Source: an uncultured Magnetococcales bacterium (lineage in GTDB: Bacteria; Pseudomonadota; Magnetococcia; Magnetococcales; Magnetaquicoccaceae). From it: a stretch of DNA of 11,453 nucleotides. The notes under the pieces are model-generated. The model saw only the letters and a program-made list of their open reading frames with translations, was not told the DNA's origin and did not search any database. The stretch's first letter is position 1, and each line of letters starts with the position of its first letter. Made by a program: the position numbers and the translations under genes. This document shows, in pieces, positions 6,634 to 11,453 of this stretch. The stretch is taken from contig CAIWLA010000360.1 in the NCBI GenBank assembly GCA_903913345.1, positions 1 through 11,453 on the forward strand, written 5' to 3'.

Positions 6634-8882
6634 AAACCGAACCTCTTCTGTACGAATCACAGGGCAATCTGCTGACTGTTCGGGTCATGCCGGGCGTCTT
6701 CTGGCTGCAGATACCTTCGGTTGGCCTCTCCATTCTGTGCGGTTGTCCGGGTGAGGTGGTCAAACATTTGATGCGCCAGGGGCTGATTCGCACCGTTGAC
6801 AAGGAGGGGGTCACCTGCGAAACCGGTCCCAATGCCATCCTCCTGTCGGAGGTGTTGGTACAGAATGGCGGGTTTGCCAACCTGGCGGAGTTTCCTGTCC
6901 TGCAAATGCTCTTTCGTCAGGGGATGGCACTGCCCGGACATCCCAACAATACCGGTGTCAAACCCCTGCTGATTGGCTCTCAGAGCCAGTTGCAGGCACA
7001 GATGGAATATATTCATCGGGGCAAATACGGACTGGTTTCCAAAGAGGAGATATTGGCCTGCGGTGTCGATGAAGAGACCGCCGAGACCATGATGAGAATC
7101 AAGTTGAAGTTTGCTTTCGGTGCCATTCAGCCCCCGTCAGAGTGCATCGACACCCTGACCGTTGGCAAAAAACCGGTGCCGATCCGCAACGGGGTGACCG
7201 TTTCCCGCATCGGTTTCAACCGGTACCGGTTTGCCTTTCAGGGTCGCACGACGGATATTGATCTGAATTTGCCGCCCAACGTCCTGTATCCACTGGCCTA
7301 TTCATTGGGAAACCACCGCTTTCGTCGGCACTATTTTGCCGTTCTGCATCGGGGCGATGGGGATGGCTGGGACGCCACCCGACCCAGCACGGGATCCGTC
7401 CTCATGTTCCAGGGACGTATTTATCTCATCGATGCCGGTCCTGGGGTGTTTTACAATATGCTGGCCCTGGGTATTGATATCAGCGAAGTGGAAGGGATTT
7501 TTCACACCCATGGCCATGACGACCACTTTGCGGGTTTGCCCGCCTTGATTCATTCGGATCATCGCCTGAAATATTTTGCCACCCCCCTGGTACGTTCGGC
7601 GGTGGCCAAAAAATTTACGGCCCTGATGTCTCTGGCAGAGGAAAAGTTCGAACAGTTTTTTGAAATTTGTGACCTGTCGCTGGACCAATGGAACGACTGT
7701 GATGGATTGGAGGTCATGCCCCTCTATTCGCCTCATCCGGTGGAAGACAACCTGTTTCTGTTCCGGGCGTTGGATGTCAAAGGCTATAAAACCTACGCCC
7801 ATTGGACGGACCTGGCCTCGTATCGGGTCATGGAGGGGATGGTCGGCGAGGGACCGAAGGATGTCCCCGCCTCTTTCATGGCCCAAGTCAAGCAAAACTA
7901 CCAACGTCCTGCCCACCTGAAAAAGCTGGACATTGGCGGAGGCATGGTTCACGGCCTGGCGACCGATTTTCGCCATGACGTCTCGGAACGATTGATCCTG
8001 GCCCATATCGATCGCAAATTGACCACCGAGGAGATGGAAATCGGTTCCGAGGCCTCTTTTGGTGCCCTGGATGTGCTGATAGCCGGGGATCAGGACTATT
8101 TGAATCAACGTGCCCTCGTCTGTCTGCAAACCTTTTTCCCGGAGGTCAGAGTCAGTCAGATTCGCATGTTGCTCAATTGTCCCATCATCGAGTGCAATGC
8201 GGGCACCATCCTCCATCGTTCGGGAGAGAATACCGGTTATGTGGACATGATTCTGGCCGGGACGGTCGTTTATCTGGAATCCGTATCCGGCACCATGAAT
8301 CATCTCTCTTTTGGTTCATTCATCGGTGAGGGTGCCCTGTTCAACAAGCGTGAACCGTTGAAGGGGACTTATCGGGCTGCATCGCATTGCAGTATCATCC
8401 GTTTTTCCACCGAACTGTTGCAAACCTTCCTGACCAGCAACCGTCTCCTGATCCATATGGAAGGGGTGCTGGACAAGATATGGTTTTTGAGAAAGACCTG
8501 GCTGTTTGGTGAGCAGACCACCTTCCTCTCTTTGACTACCCTTTCCCAGGCCATGCGCCCACAATCCATCCCTGCTGGGGTTGAAATGGTCATCCAATCC
8601 GAACCGCCATCCGAACCAAGATTGTTGCTGGTGGTGAAGGGAAGGGTCAGGATGTGCGATGGGTCGGGCAAGACTCTGGAGACCATAAAGGTGGGTGAAT
8701 TTTTTGGCGAACACACCTATTTCCCCGGATCGACGTTTTCTGGGCAATTTCGGGCGGTCGGGGCGGTTGAACTCTATGTTCTGCACCTGCACGATCTGCT
8801 GGAAATACCCATTGTGCATTGGAAAATGCTGGAAATTTTTGAAAGACGCCAAAGACGCATCCTCCATGGCAAGGGTGGCTGA
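6630..8882 (+). CDS. Metallo-beta-lactamase-fold protein with two C-terminal cyclic-nucleotide-binding-like domains
   Basis: A 750-residue cytoplasmic protein. Residues 1 to about 200 match nothing I know. Residues about 225-485 are a metallo-beta-lactamase fold: a strand ending LIDAGPG (267-272), the metal motif H294-G-H296-D-D298-H299, His369 as likely third ligand, Asp394 or Asp434 as candidate bridging acid, and LILAHIDRKLT (His459) like the last RNase Z/phosphodiesterase motif. This predicts a metal-dependent hydrolase, substrate unknown. Two cNMP-binding-like barrels follow: about 515-610 (FIGEGALF, then YRAAS) and about 640-735 (VVKGRVRM, then FFGEHTYF and FRAV). Each keeps the phosphate-cassette GE and a later Arg-Ala, so ligand binding is plausible. 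The GTG start overlaps the kinase TGA (GTGA, 6630-6633), so the two proteins are probably made together. Cyclic-nucleotide control of the hydrolase, or cyclic-nucleotide hydrolysis, is inference. Confidence 0.88.
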   Translation: MKTEPLLYESQGNLLTVRVMPGVFWLQIPSVGLSILCGCPGEVVKHLMRQGLIRTVDKEGVTCETGPNAILLSEVLVQNGGFANLAEFPVLQMLFRQGMALPGHPNNTGVKPLLIGSQSQLQAQMEYIHRGKYGLVSKEEILACGVDEETAETMMRIKLKFAFGAIQPPSECIDTLTVGKKPVPIRNGVTVSRIGFNRYRFAFQGRTTDIDLNLPPNVLYPLAYSLGNHRFRRHYFAVLHRGDGDGWDATRPSTGSVLMFQGRIYLIDAGPGVFYNMLALGIDISEVEGIFHTHGHDDHFAGLPALIHSDHRLKYFATPLVRSAVAKKFTALMSLAEEKFEQFFEICDLSLDQWNDCDGLEVMPLYSPHPVEDNLFLFRALDVKGYKTYAHWTDLASYRVMEGMVGEGPKDVPASFMAQVKQNYQRPAHLKKLDIGGGMVHGLATDFRHDVSERLILAHIDRKLTTEEMEIGSEASFGALDVLIAGDQDYLNQRALVCLQTFFPEVRVSQIRMLLNCPIIECNAGTILHRSGENTGYVDMILAGTVVYLESVSGTMNHLSFGSFIGEGALFNKREPLKGTYRAASHCSIIRFSTELLQTFLTSNRLLIHMEGVLDKIWFLRKTWLFGEQTTFLSLTTLSQAMRPQSIPAGVEMVIQSEPPSEPRLLLVVKGRVRMCDGSGKTLETIKVGEFFGEHTYFPGSTFSGQFRAVGAVELYVLHLHDLLEIPIVHWKMLEIFERRQRRILHGKGG

Positions 8883-8900
8883 TGCCGCCTCTGATGGGCG

Positions 8901-9296
8901 TCAAAAAAACCGTTCCACCGCCATCAATCCCCACACCACACCGACCAGAAGCAGGGCGACAAAGACGGCAGCCGATCCCATATCCTTGGCCTGTCCAGAC
9001 AGGGGGTGCCGCTCGCTCCCAAAACGGTCGATGGCCGCCTCGATGGCGGAATTGAGCAGTTCCGTGATCAACACCACCAGCAGGGAGCCGATCAGAATAG
9101 CGCGCTGGCTGGCATTCTCACCCAACCAGAAGGCTGCGGGCACCATCAGCACCACCAGGCCCAACTCCTGACGAAAGGCCGCCTCGTGCCGCCACGCCGC
9201 CCGCAACCCGGCCATGGAATACCCGGTGGCCCGGAAGAGGCGTTGCCAACCGGTCGCTTTGGAAAGAACCTCTGGGGGAGACAGATGGGAAAACAT
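8901..9296 (-). CDS. dgkA: Diacylglycerol kinase (prokaryotic, membrane)
   Basis: A 131-residue integral membrane enzyme that phosphorylates diacylglycerol with ATP to give phosphatidate, recycling the lipid released during membrane-derived oligosaccharide synthesis and envelope turnover. Family motifs are clear: RHEAAFRQE (Glu38, equivalent to E. coli Glu28), ELLNSAIEAAIDR (Glu79 and Glu86, equivalent to Glu69 and the catalytic Glu76) and LSGQAKDMGSAAV (Asp105, equivalent to Asp95). Three hydrophobic helices are visible at about 45-60, 65-80 and 108-126. The length fits the roughly 120-residue family. A longer frame reaches 9455, but the ATG at 9296 fits the family start and has GGAG (complement of 9305-9308) 8 bases upstream. 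The gene converges on the 750-residue protein gene with only 18 bases between stops. Confidence 0.96.
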   Translation of the reverse strand: MFSHLSPPEVLSKATGWQRLFRATGYSMAGLRAAWRHEAAFRQELGLVVLMVPAAFWLGENASQRAILIGSLLVVLITELLNSAIEAAIDRFGSERHPLSGQAKDMGSAAVFVALLLVGVVWGLMAVERFF

Positions 9297-9304
9297 GGAC
9301 GCAA

Positions 9305-9308
9305 CTCC
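9305..9308 (-). promoter_or_regulatory. Shine-Dalgarno deciding the dgkA start
   Basis: GGAG on the minus strand lies 8 bases before the ATG at 9296-9294. It supports this internal start over the upstream in-frame starts, which would add 53 residues with no family similarity. Confidence 0.65.
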
Positions 9309-9357
9309 AGAAAATTTGAGTAAAAAGAGAATAAATAACACCCTCTTCCGATGACCG

Positions 9358-9396
9358 AAAAAATGCACAAAAGGGCCATTTCCAGCCCATTTTGCA
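9358..9396 (-). terminator. Terminator-shaped hairpin in the dgkA leader
   Basis: On the minus strand an imperfect hairpin (arms 9396-9385 and 9376-9364) is followed directly by six T residues (9363-9358). The stem has four G-C pairs (GGGC/GCCC) around an eight-base loop, one A/A mismatch, three A-T pairs, one bulged base and a closing TGCA/TGCA. It lies about 60 bases upstream of the dgkA ATG and points the same way. It could end a short minus-strand transcript, act as an attenuator for dgkA, or be incidental. No minus-strand gene lies between it and prfC. Confidence 0.4.
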
Positions 9397-9519
9397 CCTT
9401 CTCTCCCTTTCCCCGCAACCATTTTTCCGCTAAGGTGGATCCGTTTCGACCCCATTCTGTCCGGTCAGACAGCCGGAAGGGGTGGGGTGGGTGGATTGTT
9501 TTGGGTGCACCGGCATGCG

Positions 9520-9547
9520 TTGACACGCTTGGCTGGCATGTTGCATT
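9520..9547 (+). promoter_or_regulatory. Possible sigma-70 type promoter ahead of the small ORF and prfC
   Basis: A perfect -35 box TTGACA (9520-9525) is followed after 16 bases by TGCATT (9542-9547), which matches the -10 consensus at only three of six positions. It lies about 70 bases before the small reading frame at 9616 and about 260 before prfC. The -35 match is good and the -10 match poor, so this is a weak prediction. Confidence 0.25.
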
Positions 9548-9615
9548 CGTTATCTACCCGCAGGGGGGAAGAAACAGGGTCTGTCTCTTTCCAGAAAAAC
9601 AGTGGAGAAAGCAAC

Positions 9616-9783
9616 GTGGTTATGCGGTATAAAGAAGAAACAGAAGGAGTCTTTCCTTGGCGGGCCATCAAACAATCCTTGCTCCTGGTCACAGCGATTT
9701 TTTTGTCCACCATCCTGGTGGTGGCCTTTTCGACGGCGATGCAAAAAGCGACCTACTTTATCAGTCATTCCATTCATTTGTAA
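9616..9783 (+). CDS. Possible small single-pass membrane protein
   Basis: A 55-residue reading frame with no family I recognise. It has a short charged N-terminus with KEETEG, one strongly hydrophobic segment (about 21-41, SLLLVTAIFLSTILVVAF) and a short polar tail, so a single membrane helix is likely. GGAG at 9604-9607 lies 8 bases before the GTG at 9616; the ATG at 9622 is the alternative start. The frame ends 25 bases before the prfC ATG, so the two could be cotranscribed. The overlapping prfC-frame extension here does not resemble release factor 3. Open frame, ribosome binding site and hydrophobic helix support it, but the short length makes it uncertain. Confidence 0.45.
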   Translation: MVMRYKEETEGVFPWRAIKQSLLLVTAIFLSTILVVAFSTAMQKATYFISHSIHL

Positions 9784-9808
9784 CATTCGGTATGGCACAG
9801 GGTACAGG

Positions 9809-11392
9809 ATGAATGGAGAAGGAGAACATCCGGTTCCCCTGCGGCGGACGTTTGCCATCATTTCCCATCCCGATGCCGGCAAAACCACCCTGACGGAAAA
9901 ACTGCTCCTGTTTGGCGGTGCCATTCAATTGGCGGGTCGTGTCAAAGCACGGGGACAGCAACGGCTGGCCCGTTCCGACTGGATGAAGGTGGAACAGGAA
10001 CGCGGCATTTCCGTGACGGTGTCGGTCATGACCTATTCATATCAGGGGCTGACCTTCAACCTGCTGGATACGCCGGGCCATGCCGATTTCAGCGAGGACA
10101 CCTATCGAACCCTGACGGCCGTTGACTCCGCCATCATGGTGATCGATGCGGCCAAAGGGATTGAAGCCCAGACCCTGAAACTGTTTGAAGTCTGCCGGTT
10201 GCGTAACGTGCCCATTATCACCTTCATCAACAAGATGGATCGGGATGGTCGTGATCCCTTTGATCTCATGGATGAAATAGAACAAAAACTGGCGTTGGAG
10301 GTGACCCCGGCCACCTGGCCCATCGGCATGGGACGGGATTTTTTGGGCTGTTATGATCTGCTGCGGGAACAGTTGCTGTTCATGGATCGGAGTGACGGGC
10401 GCGAGGTGATCCCCGGAGAGAGCTGTTCCGGGTTGCACGATGCCAAACTGGACCGTCTGCTCCCTCCGGATGCGACCAAAACCCTGCGGGAAGAGGTAGA
10501 GATGGCGCGTGCCTTGTGTCCACCATTTCAGTTGAACACCTATCGCCAGGGCAACATGACCCCGGTCTTTTTTGGCAGTGCCATCAATAATTTTGGCGTC
10601 CGGGAATTGTTGCAGGGGGTCTCTGACCTGGCCCCGTCACCCCGTTTTCAGCCCGCCACGGAGCGTCTGATCGATCCCCTGGAGGAAAAGGTATCCGGTT
10701 TTGTTTTTAAGATTCAAGCCAACATGGATCCCAATCATCGGGATCGGGTGGCCTTTGTGCGGCTCTGTTCCGGCCATTTTGTGCGGGGCATGAAACTGCG
10801 TCATGTGCGTACCGGAAAAATGTTGACGGTACACAATGCCATGATGTTTTTGGCGCAGGACCGGGGATTGGCGGAAGAGGCCTGGGCAGGGGATATTATT
10901 GGCATTCCCAATCATGGGGTATTGCGGATCGGCGACACCCTGACGGAGGGGGAAGAGTTGCACTTTTTGGGCATTCCCAGTTTTGCACCCGAATTTTTGC
11001 GCCGGGTTCGGGCCGATGATCCCTTACGGCTCAAACACTTGGGTCGGACCCTGACGCAACTGGGGGAGGAGGGGGCGGCACGGGTCTTCAAGACCGATCT
11101 GGGTTCGGATTGGATTATTGGGGTGGTGGGGGGATTGCAGTTTGAGGTATTGACCGACCGGATCCGGACCGAGTACAACATTCCCGTCCATCTGGAGTCA
11201 ACCGCCATTTATACCGCCCGTTGGCTGGAGGCCGATGATCCGCGTGCGTTGAAACGTTTCGCCGATGCCAATGTGGTCGAAATGGCGCACGATCATGACG
11301 GTTGTCCCGTCTTTCTGGCGCGCAACGCCTGGCGTCTGGATAATGCGATCAAGGAGTGGCCGGAGGTCCGTTTTCTCAAGATCAAGGAATAG
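9809..11392 (+). CDS. prfC: Peptide chain release factor 3 (RF3)
   Basis: A 527-residue translational GTPase, close to the 529 residues of E. coli RF3. It removes RF1 or RF2 from the ribosome after peptide release and aids post-termination quality control. GTPase motifs are intact: P-loop SHPDAGKTT (19-27), RGISVT (65-70), DTPGH (87-91) and NKMD (141-144). The RF3-specific LLLFGGAIQLAG and SDWM(K)VEQERGIS context is clear, as are the domain II/III segments through VVGGLQFEVL and a normal C-terminus. The frame is open back to 9602, but the upstream 69 residues lack RF3 similarity; the ATG at 9809 places the P-loop at the family-typical distance. The ribosome binding site is weak. No intrinsic terminator is seen in the 61 bases after the stop. 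Confidence 0.97.
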   Translation: MNGEGEHPVPLRRTFAIISHPDAGKTTLTEKLLLFGGAIQLAGRVKARGQQRLARSDWMKVEQERGISVTVSVMTYSYQGLTFNLLDTPGHADFSEDTYRTLTAVDSAIMVIDAAKGIEAQTLKLFEVCRLRNVPIITFINKMDRDGRDPFDLMDEIEQKLALEVTPATWPIGMGRDFLGCYDLLREQLLFMDRSDGREVIPGESCSGLHDAKLDRLLPPDATKTLREEVEMARALCPPFQLNTYRQGNMTPVFFGSAINNFGVRELLQGVSDLAPSPRFQPATERLIDPLEEKVSGFVFKIQANMDPNHRDRVAFVRLCSGHFVRGMKLRHVRTGKMLTVHNAMMFLAQDRGLAEEAWAGDIIGIPNHGVLRIGDTLTEGEELHFLGIPSFAPEFLRRVRADDPLRLKHLGRTLTQLGEEGAARVFKTDLGSDWIIGVVGGLQFEVLTDRIRTEYNIPVHLESTAIYTARWLEADDPRALKRFADANVVEMAHDHDGCPVFLARNAWRLDNAIKEWPEVRFLKIKE

Positions 11393-11444
11393 CCACAAAA
11401 AAGCCGGTGCGCACAAATAGAAATTGACTTTTCTTTTCCCTCTC

Positions 11445-11450
11445 TGGCAC
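11445..11450 (+). promoter_or_regulatory. Possible sigma-54 -24 element, cut by the window edge
   Basis: TGGCAC matches the conserved -24 element of sigma-54 promoters, but the window ends three bases later, so the required -12 GC element cannot be seen. A TTGACT (11424-11429), resembling a sigma-70 -35 box, also lies just upstream. Either could drive a gene beyond the window. Six bases alone are weak evidence. Confidence 0.15.
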
Positions 11451-11453
11451 TAT

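Larger units (their letters stand above)
9297..9615. other. Divergent intergenic region between dgkA and prfC side
   Basis: About 320 bases separate the dgkA start from the small plus-strand reading frame. They should hold promoters for both directions. The visible elements are the hairpin at 9358-9396, a TTGACA at 9520-9525, and a small inverted-repeat cluster at 9457-9476 where CTGTC/GACAG and TCCGG/CCGGA overlap as alternative short stems. The stretch from 9481 to 9511 is G-rich on the plus strand. I see no tRNA or other known RNA gene here. Confidence 0.35.

Noticed and set aside
5086..6660. Minus-strand open frame of 524 codons opposite the sensor kinase
   Set aside because: The plus-strand frame has full kinase motifs. 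The antisense translation shows no family features and is a typical codon-bias shadow in GC-rich DNA.
7302..8303. Minus-strand open frame of 333 codons opposite the MBL gene
   Set aside because: It lies antisense to the metal-binding motif region and has no recognisable domain.
9297..9455. N-terminal extension of dgkA by 53 residues
   Set aside because: The extension runs through the terminator-like hairpin and T-run, has no similarity to the family, and a well-spaced GGAG supports the start at 9296.
9602..9808. N-terminal extension of release factor 3
   Set aside because: The extra 69 residues are unlike RF3, overlap a better small frame, and would displace the P-loop from its usual position.
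1..11453. CRISPR array, tRNA, rRNA, insertion sequence or reverse transcriptase gene
   Set aside because: No regularly spaced repeats, tRNA-like sequence, transposase or reverse transcriptase motif was seen on either strand.

Overview
The window is about 11.4 kb of gene-dense bacterial DNA, roughly 55-60% GC by eye. The E. coli-type diacylglycerol kinase, the full-length release factor 3 and the sensor-kinase style all point to a Gram-negative proteobacterium. Large multidomain signalling proteins and tandem C-type-lectin-fold genes recall deep-branching groups such as Magnetococcales, but that placement is an impression and was not tested.

Layout: (1) Bases 1-306 hold no gene I can support. 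(2) Two plus-strand genes (319-1782 and 1909-2871) encode proteins with C-type-lectin-type folds. The first is a membrane protein with TPR-like helices and a DUF1566 (Lcl-type) C-terminal domain. The second is a formylglycine-generating-enzyme-like (FGE-sulfatase/SUMF1) protein that lacks the catalytic cysteines. (3) A four-gene signalling block follows on the plus strand (3063-8882): a receiver protein with a degenerate kinase-type ATPase domain, a receiver-PAS protein, a membrane sensor histidine kinase with a periplasmic solute-binding sensor, and a 750-residue protein joining a metallo-beta-lactamase fold to two cyclic-nucleotide-binding-like domains. The last two genes overlap by GTGA. 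(4) dgkA lies convergently on the minus strand (8901-9296), with a terminator-shaped hairpin in its leader. (5) A possible 55-residue membrane peptide (9616-9783) is followed by prfC (9809-11392), which encodes peptide chain release factor 3.

The most interesting unit is the 3063-8882 block. It has the parts of a phosphorelay (periplasmic sensor kinase plus two receivers) but no DNA-binding output domain. Instead it contains a putative hydrolase with two ligand-binding domains, translationally linked to the kinase. I infer a signalling pathway whose output is enzymatic or allosteric rather than transcriptional. The role of that protein, including its unassigned N-terminal ~200 residues, cannot be settled from sequence. 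dgkA and prfC are ordinary housekeeping genes.
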